Assembly: GCA_052387255.1 (NCBI GenBank)
Contig: JBQTJI010000043.1
Coordinates: 1 to 64,000, forward strand
Source: JBBQXK01 sp052387255
GTDB lineage: Bacteria; Pseudomonadota; Alphaproteobacteria; Rhodobacterales; Rhodobacteraceae
Reading direction: 5' to 3'
DNA length: 64,000 nt
Shown here piece by piece: positions 52,515-60,523 of this stretch. Each line of letters opens with the position of its first letter. The first letter of the stretch is position 1. The translations under genes were made by a program, and so were the position numbers. The notes under the pieces are model-generated. The model had not been told where the DNA came from and did no database searches. It saw nothing but the letters and a program-made list of their open reading frames with translations.

Positions 52515-53747
52515 TCAGAGCTTGCCGTAGATCCGCTCGCGCTCGGCCTCGATCCGTTCCAGGATCGCGTCGAGCCGGTCGGGGTTCTGCATGAACTCCT
52601 GGAAGCCCTCCATCCCGACCTTGGCCAGCGCCGGGTCGGTGTCGCGGTCGTAGAACTGCATGATCCCGCTGGCCTTGCCGAGCTGCTCGAACCCGCCCTT
52701 CGCAAAGCGGTCATCCTTGACCGAGGCACCGACGTTCGGCGGCAGCATGTCGAGCGTGCCTGCCGTCTTGGTCTGCACAGCGGCCTGTGCCGCGAAGGCG
52801 AGGAACAGGCGCGCGTCTTCCTTGTTCGTCGCGTTCTTGGGGATCATGAAGGCGTCGGTCGGCGCATCTTCCCAGATCCCGACCGCCGGGTCGATGACAG
52901 GGAAGGGGAACCATTCCACCTGCGCGCGCACGTCTTCGGGGAACATCGAGACGATGAAGGGCGCAAGCAGATACATGGCGGCGTCGCCCTGGTTCATGAA
53001 GGGCAGCGCTTCCTGGAACGAATAGGCGGGATGGTTTTCGATGAAGAAGCCCGCGCTGACCAGTTCGCCCCATTTCTGGAAAACGGCCTTCACCCGGTCA
53101 TCGGTGTAGGCAACCTTTCCGTCCATCAGCTGGGCATGGAACGCGCCGCCGTTGACCCGCATGTTCAGGAAGTCGAACCAGCCGGCGGTGGGCCACAGTT
53201 CTTTCGATCCGATGGTGACCGGCTTGATCCCGGCAGCGTTCAGTTGCGCGCCGATTTCCAGAAGCTCTTCCCAGGTCTCAGGTGTCTTGGTGATCCCGGC
53301 CTTCTCGAACAGGTCCTTCCGATAGTAGAAGCCCCACGCGTAATAGGCATAGGGCACGGCATACAGCTTGCCGTCCACAGACGACGCCGTCAGGACGGCC
53401 GGCATCTTTTCGGCAAGGCCTTCCGCCGCCCAGACGTCCGAGACATCGTCCAGAAGGCCGAGATCGACGAACACCTTCATCCGGTTTCCGGCGTTCCAGG
53501 TGATCAGGTCCGGCGCATCCGACACCAGAAAGTTGCGCATCGCCACCTTGAAGGCTTCGTGGTCATAGAGGTTGAACTTGACGTCGATGTCGGGATAGGC
53601 CGCCTCGAAATCGGCGATCAGATCCTCCATCGCCTGCTTCTGCGCAGGGTCCGAGGTGTTGGCATTCATCACCAGATCGCGTGCGAAGACCGACGTCGCA
53701 AGGACCGTCAGCGCTGCGGCGCACACCGCTGTCTTGATGTATTTCAT
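52515..53747 (-). CDS. extracellular solute-binding protein, family 1
   Basis: A 410-residue periplasmic binding protein. A signal peptide (MKYIKTAVCAAALTVLATSVFA) precedes LVMNANTSDPAQKQAMEDLIADFEAAYPDIDVKFN and the fold region YAVPYAYYAWGFYYRKDLFEKAGITKTPETWEELLE, typical of CUT1 sugar-binding proteins. ATG 53747 follows GGAGGAAG. It is the first gene of the transporter half of the cluster; upstream lies the 18-bp dyad. The ATPase gene is separated from it by the MaoC gene, which is unusual for such operons. Confidence 0.9.
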   Translation of the reverse strand: MKYIKTAVCAAALTVLATSVFARDLVMNANTSDPAQKQAMEDLIADFEAAYPDIDVKFNLYDHEAFKVAMRNFLVSDAPDLITWNAGNRMKVFVDLGLLDDVSDVWAAEGLAEKMPAVLTASSVDGKLYAVPYAYYAWGFYYRKDLFEKAGITKTPETWEELLEIGAQLNAAGIKPVTIGSKELWPTAGWFDFLNMRVNGGAFHAQLMDGKVAYTDDRVKAVFQKWGELVSAGFFIENHPAYSFQEALPFMNQGDAAMYLLAPFIVSMFPEDVRAQVEWFPFPVIDPAVGIWEDAPTDAFMIPKNATNKEDARLFLAFAAQAAVQTKTAGTLDMLPPNVGASVKDDRFAKGGFEQLGKASGIMQFYDRDTDPALAKVGMEGFQEFMQNPDRLDAILERIEAERERIYGKL

Positions 53748-53854
53748 TCTTCTTCCTCCCATTTCTTCCGACCGCTTCCTGCGGGCCAGATCCTCGGCCA
53801 AATCGGCTTGGCCAACCCCTTGCCCGCCAAAGCGGGACTGCTGTTTTCCTGATG

Positions 53855-53872
53855 TTACTCACCAGTGAGTTA
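53855..53872. promoter_or_regulatory. probable TetR operator, site 1
   Basis: TTACTCACCAGTGAGTTA contains the perfect dyad ACTCAC-CA-GTGAGT (53857-53870). It lies between the MaoC stop and the binding protein gene, 108 bases before its start. Its near-copy at 58655-58672 agrees at 14 of 18 positions. Dyads of this kind and length are usual for TetR-family regulators. A small hairpin CCCGC-CAAA-GCGGG (53823-53836) lies downstream. Confidence 0.7.
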
Positions 53873-53888
53873 TTTTTGCGCCAAGGCA

Positions 53889-54368
53889 TTACTCCTGCTG
53901 GCGTCTGCGCATCAGAAGCGCATTCCGACCGGACTGCACCATCACGCCGTCCTGGTTGGTCACCTCGAACTCAAGCTGAACGATCCCCCGGTCGCCCGAC
54001 GATGTCAGGCGCATCTCTGCGACCCTGATCGTGGCCGAGATACTGTCCCCAGCGAAGATGGGCGCCTTGAAAGACCATGTGTTCCAGCCCAGCGAAGCCA
54101 CCGCCTGCAACTGCGCCTCGGCCCGGTTCTTCAACCCGTCGACAAGGCAGAGACCAAGCAGCCCGTGGGCGATCCGTCCCGGAAAGCCCTGTTCCCGCGC
54201 GAAAACGTCATCCATGTGGACGTCGAAGAAGTCGCCCGACATGCCGGCGAAAGCCACGATATGCGCTTCGGTCACCGTGATCCGGCCGGTACGGAAAAAC
54301 ACCCCGACGTGAAGGTCGTCGTAGAAGTAATTGCCGGCGGGCAGGGGCGGGGCCTTGCTGTCCATCAT
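53889..54368 (-). CDS. MaoC-like (R)-enoyl-CoA hydratase
   Basis: A 159-residue hot-dog-fold protein of the MaoC/R-hydratase group. The catalytic pair Asp46 and His51 is in FAGMSGDFFDVHMDD, spaced as in (R)-specific enoyl-CoA hydratases, with GRIAHGLLGLCLVDGL following. The usual asparagine after the aspartate is replaced (GDFF instead of GDxN), so activity needs proof. The start overlaps the ATPase stop, so it is coupled to that gene. It suggests that the cluster handles acyl-CoA intermediates. Confidence 0.85.
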   Translation of the reverse strand: MMDSKAPPLPAGNYFYDDLHVGVFFRTGRITVTEAHIVAFAGMSGDFFDVHMDDVFAREQGFPGRIAHGLLGLCLVDGLKNRAEAQLQAVASLGWNTWSFKAPIFAGDSISATIRVAEMRLTSSGDRGIVQLEFEVTNQDGVMVQSGRNALLMRRRQQE

Positions 54369-55492
54369 GCTGCCGCCTCGTGGCCTCGAACGACACCGGC
54401 CGACGTGCTGAGGGTTTGACCATTGCTGTCAAAGAGGTGGCAGTATTCATCGCGGATCATGGCGGTCACAGTCATGCCCGAGCGTGGCGGTCGCTCGCTG
54501 TCGGCCTTGATGATGATGTCCTGCGTGGCCTTGGTCCTGCCATAGGCATAGGCGATCCCGCCCAGGTTCTCGACCACGTCGATCCGGACTTCCAGCCCGG
54601 GACCGGCAGAGGTTCCCGCGAAATGCTCGGGCCGGATGCCGATGGTCACCTCCTGACCGGGAACGACAGACGCAGCCTCTCTTAGCGGGATCAGCAGGAT
54701 GTGGTCGGGCGCATCCGGCACCGAAACCTGCGCCTCGGTCTGCGCGCGATTGACCACCCGCGCCTTCAGGAAATTCATCCGGGGCGAGCCGATGAACCCC
54801 GCCACAAACTGGTTGTCAGGCGAAGTGTAAAGATCGAGCGGGGAACCGACCTGTTCGACCCTGCCGTCGCGCAGCACCACGATCTTGTCGGCCATCGTCA
54901 TCGCCTCGACCTGGTCATGGGTGACGTAGATCATCGTGGCGCCGATTTCGTTGTGCAGCTTTGATAACTCGACGCGCATCTGCACGCGCAACTCGGCGTC
55001 GAGGTTCGACAAGGGTTCGTCGAACAGGAATACCTTGGGCTCGCGCACGATGGCCCGACCGATGGCAACCCGCTGCCGCTGCCCCCCCGACATGTCCTTG
55101 GGCTTGCGCTGGAGAAGGTGAGTGATCTGCAAGATATCGGCGGCCTTGCGGACCCGCTTTTCCAACTCCGCTTGCGGAGTCTTGGCCATGCGGAGGGCAA
55201 AACTCATGTTCTCGGCGACGGTCATATGCGGGTAAAGCGCATAGGACTGGAACACCATCGCGGTACCACGATCCGCCGCTTCGACCTCGCTCATGTCCTC
55301 GTCGCCGATCAGCAACTGACCGGACGTGATCTTTTCCAGGCCGCAGATCATCCGCAGAAGTGTGGACTTGCCGCACCCGGACGGGCCGACGAAGACCACG
55401 AACTCACCGTGCCTGGCTTCGAGGTCGACCCCTTTGATGACATCGACCGAACCGAAGGATTTCCGCACGTTCTTCAGGATGACATCAGCCAT
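54365..55492 (-). CDS. CUT1 ABC transporter ATPase (MalK/UgpC type)
   Basis: A 375-residue ATPase with Walker A GPSGCGKST, signature MSGGQRQRVAIGRAI, Walker B VFLFDEPLSNLDAELR, the switch YVTHDQVEAMTMAD and a TOBE regulatory domain from about residue 240. It energises the importer with permeases at 50677-52454. It is unusually separated from them by the MaoC gene and the promoter region. It lies 51 bases after the dehydrogenase gene. Confidence 0.93.
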   Translation of the reverse strand: MADVILKNVRKSFGSVDVIKGVDLEARHGEFVVFVGPSGCGKSTLLRMICGLEKITSGQLLIGDEDMSEVEAADRGTAMVFQSYALYPHMTVAENMSFALRMAKTPQAELEKRVRKAADILQITHLLQRKPKDMSGGQRQRVAIGRAIVREPKVFLFDEPLSNLDAELRVQMRVELSKLHNEIGATMIYVTHDQVEAMTMADKIVVLRDGRVEQVGSPLDLYTSPDNQFVAGFIGSPRMNFLKARVVNRAQTEAQVSVPDAPDHILLIPLREAASVVPGQEVTIGIRPEHFAGTSAGPGLEVRIDVVENLGGIAYAYGRTKATQDIIIKADSERPPRSGMTVTAMIRDEYCHLFDSNGQTLSTSAGVVRGHEAAA

Positions 55493-55543
55493 TTGTGTAC
55501 CAACCCGGGATCACGCCCCGCCCCATCGTTTCGTGGCCCCCGC

Positions 55544-57043
55544 TCATGCCCCCTCCACCCATCTTTCGGCCTGGGTGCCGATGTGCAGGTGAACCGACTT
55601 GAGTTCCGTGTATTCCTCGATTCCGTAGCGGCCCGTCTCGCGTCCGTTGCCGGATTGCTTGAACCCGCCCAGAGGCAGCTCCGGGTAGCCTTGCAGGGCG
55701 GAGTTCACCCAGACCCGGCCCGCCCTGATCCGCCGCGAACAGGCAAGCGCCGTGGACAGGTCGTTGGTCCAGACATAGGCGGCCAATCCGTAGTCCGAGT
55801 CGTTTGCCAGCCGGATCGCCTCGTCCAGACCGTCGAAGGCCATCACCGCAAGGACAGGCCCGAAGATCTCTTGCCGCGCCACGGCCATCTCGGGCGTCAC
55901 ATCCGCCAGAACCGTGGGTGGATAATAAAGCCCCGAATGGTTCTCGGGATCTCCCCCGCAAATGATCCGCGCGCCGTTCCGCACGCCATCGCGGACCGAG
56001 GCATCAATCCGGTCGAACTGCGCCCGGTTGATGATCGCCCCGATCCGCGACGACGGATTCAGCGGGTCCCCCATCCGCAGGAGTTGCAGCCTCTCGGCGA
56101 GGCGGTTCTCGAACGCCTCGGCGATCCGTGCTTCGACCAGAAGGCGCGAGCCTGCGATGCAGCATTCGCCCATGTTGATCGTCGCGGCCTTGATCACGCC
56201 ATCCACAGCGGCGTCCAGATCGCAGTCGGCAAAGACGACCGAGGGCGATTTCCCCCCCAGTTCCAGCGACAGTTTCTTGATGTTGACCGCCGAGGCCGCA
56301 ATCGCCGCCCGCCCGACGCGGGTTGATCCGGTGAAGGCCACCATGTCCACATCGTCGCTATCCAAAAGCGCCTGGCCCACAGGGTCGCCCGTGCCTGCCA
56401 CGATGTTGCAGACCCCGTCTGGCAGCCCCGCCTCTTTCAGGTAGCGGCCCAGCATCAGCGCCGTGCCCGAGGTGAACTCGCTGGGCTTGACCACGACGGA
56501 ACATCCCGCCGCGAGCGCAAACGGCAGCCGTTCGGACAGGATCAGCAGGGGAAAATTCCAGGGCGTGATGATGCCGACGACCCCGATCGGTTCGCGCAGC
56601 ACAAGGCCCAGCATCGCTTCTCCCAGCGTGTTGTGGCTGTCACCATGCAAGGTGCGCGCGGCACCGGCGGCATAGTCCCAAAGCTCGGCCGCAAACAGGA
56701 CCTCGCCTTTCGAGGCGGCCAGCGGCTTCGACGTCTCCAGCGTCTCGATCAGGGCCAGTTCGTCGGCATTGCGCCGCAAGGCCTCCGCCACCTCTCGCAG
56801 CACGCCCGCCCGATCACCGCCATAGGCAAAGGCCCAGGTCCCGGCCTCGAAGCTGGACCGGGCCGCCGCGATGGCAGCCACCGCATCCGCCCGGGTGGAG
56901 GCCGGATAGTGGCTGACCACCCGTCCATGTGCCGGGCTTTCGCGGGATATCACGCCACCATCCACGGCATCGGTAAACTGCCCGGCGATGAAGTTCCGGT
57001 ACCGCGTCGGCGCGGCGAAGATACGTTCGGCCAGGTCAAGCAT
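55544..57043 (-). CDS. NAD(P)-dependent aldehyde dehydrogenase
   Basis: A 499-residue aldehyde dehydrogenase. Markers are GVVGIITPWNFPLLI, VVVKPSEFTSG, TGSTRVGR, the general base Glu261 in LELGGKSP, the catalytic Cys295 in GECCIAGSR, and the end WVNSALQGYPELPLGGFKQSGNGRE. The sequence resembles the betaine-aldehyde/gamma-glutamylaminobutyraldehyde group, but the substrate is not defined. ATG 57043 overlaps the CoA-transferase end by 8 bases; an ATG at 57088 in the same frame would give a 15-residue longer form. Confidence 0.9.
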   Translation of the reverse strand: MLDLAERIFAAPTRYRNFIAGQFTDAVDGGVISRESPAHGRVVSHYPASTRADAVAAIAAARSSFEAGTWAFAYGGDRAGVLREVAEALRRNADELALIETLETSKPLAASKGEVLFAAELWDYAAGAARTLHGDSHNTLGEAMLGLVLREPIGVVGIITPWNFPLLILSERLPFALAAGCSVVVKPSEFTSGTALMLGRYLKEAGLPDGVCNIVAGTGDPVGQALLDSDDVDMVAFTGSTRVGRAAIAASAVNIKKLSLELGGKSPSVVFADCDLDAAVDGVIKAATINMGECCIAGSRLLVEARIAEAFENRLAERLQLLRMGDPLNPSSRIGAIINRAQFDRIDASVRDGVRNGARIICGGDPENHSGLYYPPTVLADVTPEMAVARQEIFGPVLAVMAFDGLDEAIRLANDSDYGLAAYVWTNDLSTALACSRRIRAGRVWVNSALQGYPELPLGGFKQSGNGRETGRYGIEEYTELKSVHLHIGTQAERWVEGA

Positions 57044-58628
57044 GTCGAGCGCCCGCCTTTTCAACTCGGGTTTCTGCCCCGGATGCATCGCTGACGAAGC
57101 AACCCGGGTCCATGAGCGTGAGATCGGGTGAAATCACGGGCAGGAACGCCATGCGGTCCAGCACATGCCGTTGCAGGTCGGTCCCGGGTGCGATCTCGAC
57201 CAGCGTCACGCCGTCAGGCGTCAGTTTGAACACCGCGCGTTCGGTCACATAGGTGATGGGCTTGGACCGCTCGCGGGCAGCGGGACCACAAAAGGTCACC
57301 TCGCGGACGCGCCCGACGAATTTCGGGATACGCCCCTCGCGAGCGATGGTCAGGATGCCGTCACCGACCTGGACATCAAGACCGCCCGTCTCGAACGTGC
57401 CACAGAAGACAACCGCCTTCGCGCCCTGCGAGATATCCACGAATCCGCCGGGGCCCACCACGTCCTGACCAAGACGGGACACGTTCACATTGCCCTCGGC
57501 ATCCACCTCGCCAGCGCCCAGAAAGGCCATGTCGACACCGCCGCCGCTGTAGAAATCGAACTGGTCGGTGGACCGCATGATGGCACCGGGGAAGGCCGCG
57601 GCACCGAACAGCGCCCCGTCGATCAGCTGGCCATTGTGAATGCCCTGTTCGACCGTCAGCCAGATGTCCTTCAGTCGGGCCTGCTCGGCAAGGACAGCCG
57701 CAATGCCGCCCGGAATGCCATAACCGAAGTTGACCGATTGCCCCACGCTGATCTCGATTGCGGCCCGGCGGGCAATGACGGCACGTGCGCCGGTCGGCAG
57801 GGCAAGGCCATCAAACTTTGCGTCCATGACCACGCTGACGTGGGGCAGGCCCGCAAGGCTCGGCTCGTAGCCGCCTGCATGGGTTTGCGGCTGGTCCGGT
57901 GCCAGAACGACCTGATCGACCAGCACGCCCGGGATCTGCACCAGGCGGGCAAGGCAGTCCTTGCCCCGCCGCTTCTCACGCACTTGCGCCAGCACGCGGC
58001 CGCCCGAATTTCGCGCACTCAGCGCCACGACATGGGCATCAAGATCACCGGCCTCTTCGGCGCAGGAAATGTTGCCTTGCTCGTCGCAATAGGTACCGCG
58101 CACGATCGCCACATCCGGACGGATCGGCAGATAGCGGATGTAATCCTCGCCGCCGAGAGTGACGATCTCGCTGATCGGTCCCGCCTTTCTGGCCGCCTCA
58201 TTCGCCGCCCCGCCGCCGAACCGGGGATCGTAGACAGTGTCCAGTCCGACGCGTGTGATAAGGCCCGGACGATTCGCCCCGGTTTCCCGCATCAAGAGCG
58301 AGATGACCCCGGAAGGCAGGGTGAACGCCTCGATCCGGTTTTCGCGCGCCAGGGCCTGCATCCGCGGCGACCAGGACCAATGGCCGCCGATCACGCGCCG
58401 CACCATGCCCGGATGGGCAAAACGGTTGACCCCGCGCGCCTTGCCGTCGCCAACCCCCAGAGCATGGACCAGAACCAGATCGCGCGGATGGCCCGTCGCC
58501 CGAAACCGCTCCTCGATGGCCGCGAAGATCGCATCCGCCTCGAGCATGCCGCCGCCATTTCCGGTGATCGCGACCACGTCGCCATCCCGGATGGTCCCGG
58601 CTGCCGCACAGGCCGACACTTCGATCAC
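57036..58628 (-). CDS. acyl-CoA:acetate/3-ketoacid CoA-transferase (fused alpha-beta)
   Basis: A 530-residue protein in which the alpha (SCOT-A) and beta (SCOT-B) parts are fused, as in YdiF and propionate CoA-transferases. The alpha part has GDVVAITGNGGGMLEADAIFAAIEE and the beta part has the catalytic Glu327 in LTVEQGIHNG, then GGVDMAFLGAGEVDAEGNVNVSRLG. It transfers CoA between short acids. GTG 58628 was chosen for its ribosome site (GAGGAACTCACC). The longer open frame upstream belongs to a different, truncated gene. The 18-bp dyad 58655-58672 is just upstream. Confidence 0.9.
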   Translation of the reverse strand: MIEVSACAAAGTIRDGDVVAITGNGGGMLEADAIFAAIEERFRATGHPRDLVLVHALGVGDGKARGVNRFAHPGMVRRVIGGHWSWSPRMQALARENRIEAFTLPSGVISLLMRETGANRPGLITRVGLDTVYDPRFGGGAANEAARKAGPISEIVTLGGEDYIRYLPIRPDVAIVRGTYCDEQGNISCAEEAGDLDAHVVALSARNSGGRVLAQVREKRRGKDCLARLVQIPGVLVDQVVLAPDQPQTHAGGYEPSLAGLPHVSVVMDAKFDGLALPTGARAVIARRAAIEISVGQSVNFGYGIPGGIAAVLAEQARLKDIWLTVEQGIHNGQLIDGALFGAAAFPGAIMRSTDQFDFYSGGGVDMAFLGAGEVDAEGNVNVSRLGQDVVGPGGFVDISQGAKAVVFCGTFETGGLDVQVGDGILTIAREGRIPKFVGRVREVTFCGPAARERSKPITYVTERAVFKLTPDGVTLVEIAPGTDLQRHVLDRMAFLPVISPDLTLMDPGCFVSDASGAETRVEKAGARHA

Positions 58629-58654
58629 GGTGAGTTCCTCATCCGCTGGTTTAT

Positions 58655-58672
58655 TCACCCACCGGAGAGTTA
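58655..58672. promoter_or_regulatory. probable TetR operator, site 2
   Basis: TCACCCACCGGAGAGTTA agrees with site 1 (53855-53872) at 14 of 18 positions with no gaps and in the same orientation. It sits 27-44 bases ahead of the CoA-transferase GTG, a place where it would overlap a promoter. Its own dyad is imperfect (five of seven pairs in ACTCTCC/GGTGGGT on the minus strand). Confidence 0.6.
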
Positions 58673-58736
58673 CAAAGATTCGATCATCTGTCAACGCGTC
58701 GTTCACGCCACCTGAGCCGGCTCGGCAGTCCCGGGT

Positions 58737-59012
58737 CGGGGCATGGGGGACGACATCGATGTTGCTGATACGGAAGTTTGCCGAGGTCAGGGAATCGATC
58801 TGCCTCATTTCGTGGGGACTTAGCTGGAAGTCCACGATGTCGAAGTTCGCCTGCATGTTCGTCTTGCGGGTCGATATCGTGTTCAGTGCCACGCCCGTCT
58901 GCAGGATCCACCGCAGCGCCACCTGCGCCGCAGTCTTTCCATTGCACTCGCCGATGCCCGAAAAAAGCCGGTGCTTGAAGATCTCACCGCGGGCGAGCGA
59001 GCAGTAGGTTCT
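58737..59012 (-). pseudogene. C-terminal remnant of an aldo/keto reductase
   Basis: The frame upstream of the CoA-transferase encodes about 90 residues like the C-terminus of an aldo/keto reductase: YCSLARGEIFKHRLF, then GKTAAQVALRWILQTGVALNTIS, NFDIVDFQLSPHEMRQIDSL. The N-terminal two thirds, including the catalytic tetrad, are absent. The frame runs on without a stop into the CoA-transferase frame, so a fusion could be read, but the CoA-transferase has its own ribosome site. It marks a deletion or insertion breakpoint. Confidence 0.75.
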
Positions 59013-59326
59013 TGATCCCACGGTTTGATGGTGCGATCCTTTCGAAGGAGTGGAAGGTAGGACTTTGGGACAAGTTCGTCATGGGTGTGCCGCGCCCACG
59101 ACCGCACTCTCGGACCGGGCCTCGACCTCGTCTGCTGCCCGAACCGAAACCGACCACCATCAACCCCAAGGACTCTCGCCTTGAACGAGGGGCGACCGGG
59201 GGGCAGGTCACGGCACGGCGGATCACGAATTCCGCAGCGGGGCCGATCGGGGTTCCAATCGGTGGGTCTTGCCCTACCATGGCGGCAGACCGCGACCATC
59301 GCGGCCCTGCCGCGCCGGAGGGGAAC
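59013..59326. other. scar region between the reductase remnant and the efflux genes
   Basis: These 314 bases contain no recognisable domain in any frame. They start where the truncated reductase begins, and include a stretch of unusual sequence (59040-59100). They end with the ribosome site GGAGGGG of the efflux adaptor gene. An insertion or rearrangement scar is possible, and the promoter for the efflux genes should lie here. Confidence 0.35.
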
Positions 59327-60499
59327 ATGTCGATCTGGAAGCAACTCGTCCTCGGCTGTCTGGTCGTGGCCGCAGCGGTGGCCGGGTGGGCGGCCTACGT
59401 GCCTGCGGCACGGCCCTGGCTGGACTGGGCGGGGCTGCTGCAGCCGCTGCAGGACCTCGGACTGGTCGCGCCGGTGCAAGAGGCGGCTGCGGTGCAGCGG
59501 CAGGCATCGCCCTCGGGCGGACCGGTGGTTGTCGCCAAGGCCCCCGCGATGCGGGCTCTGGTGGACAGCGTCACGGCCCTGGGGTCGGCGCGGGGCGCGC
59601 GGTCGGTGGTGATCGAGGCCGAAGTTCTGGGGCAGATCCTGTCGCTGGACGTCCAGCCGGGCCAGTATGTCGAGGCCGGATCGGTGATCGCGCAACTGGA
59701 CATCGAGGCCGCGCAGATCGCATTGGACCGCGCGACGCTGATCCTGGCCGACGCGCGCACCACGACCGAGCGCGTGCTGGCGCTGCAGGCGCGGGGGTCG
59801 GCCACCGACCTGCAGGTGCAGGAGGCGGACCTGGCGCTGAAGACCGCCGAACTGCAGCACCGCGAGGCGCTGTTCGAACTGGATCGCCACCGCATCGAGG
59901 CCCCGATTTCGGGCTGGGTCGGCATCCTGGCGGTCGAGGCAGGCGACCGCATCGCCCCCGGTGTCGAGATCACGCGGATCGAGGACCGGTCGAGCCTGAT
60001 CGTGGACTTCCGGGTGCCCGAACGGGTGGTCAGCCGCCTGGCGCCGGGCGATGCCCTGACCGTCACGCCGCTGGCCGATCCCGGCGCGCTGTTGCCGGGC
60101 CGCATCGTGGCGCTGGACAACCGTGTGGACGAAACCAGCCGCAGCCTGCTGGTGCAGGCCTCCATCGACAATGCCGAAGACGCCCTGCGCGCGGGCATGG
60201 CGTTCTCGGTTGTTCTGGACTTCACGGGCGGGGATTATCCGGCCGTCGATCCGCTGGCGATCCAGTGGGATGCAACCGGTGCCTTTGTCTGGATCGTGCG
60301 GGACGGCAAGGCACAGCGTCTGGCCGTTCGCATCATCCAGCGCAACAGCGATGCCGTGCTGGTCGAGGCCGACCTGGCCGAGGGCGACCTGGTGGTGACC
60401 GAGGGCGTGCAGGCCCTGCGTCCGGGGACCGACGTCCGGGTGGCACCGGGCGATGGGGCGTCGGCCTCGGCCAGCGGCCAACCCGCGCCGCGCGGCTGA
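59327..60499 (+). CDS. RND efflux periplasmic adaptor (membrane fusion protein)
   Basis: A 390-residue adaptor protein with an N-terminal membrane anchor (residues 8-28). A biotinyl-lipoyl half (SVVIEAEVLGQILSLDVQPGQYVEAGSVIAQLD, about 95-130) is followed by a short alpha-hairpin (ATLILADARTTTERVLAL), the second half of the lipoyl domain (LDRHRIEAPISGWVGILAVEAGDRI) and a C-terminal barrel. It links the RND pump to an outer-membrane channel, which is not encoded here. ATG 59327 has GGAGGGG upstream. It is followed by the pump gene after 24 bases. Confidence 0.93.
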   Translation: MSIWKQLVLGCLVVAAAVAGWAAYVPAARPWLDWAGLLQPLQDLGLVAPVQEAAAVQRQASPSGGPVVVAKAPAMRALVDSVTALGSARGARSVVIEAEVLGQILSLDVQPGQYVEAGSVIAQLDIEAAQIALDRATLILADARTTTERVLALQARGSATDLQVQEADLALKTAELQHREALFELDRHRIEAPISGWVGILAVEAGDRIAPGVEITRIEDRSSLIVDFRVPERVVSRLAPGDALTVTPLADPGALLPGRIVALDNRVDETSRSLLVQASIDNAEDALRAGMAFSVVLDFTGGDYPAVDPLAIQWDATGAFVWIVRDGKAQRLAVRIIQRNSDAVLVEADLAEGDLVVTEGVQALRPGTDVRVAPGDGASASASGQPAPRG

Positions 60500-60523
60500 C
60501 CCTTCCACGAAGGAGTATACGGA

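Noticed and set aside
57036..59021. A reductase-CoA-transferase fusion protein
   Set aside because: The frame is continuous, but the transferase has its own GTG with a good ribosome site and an operator directly upstream, and the reductase part lacks its catalytic region.
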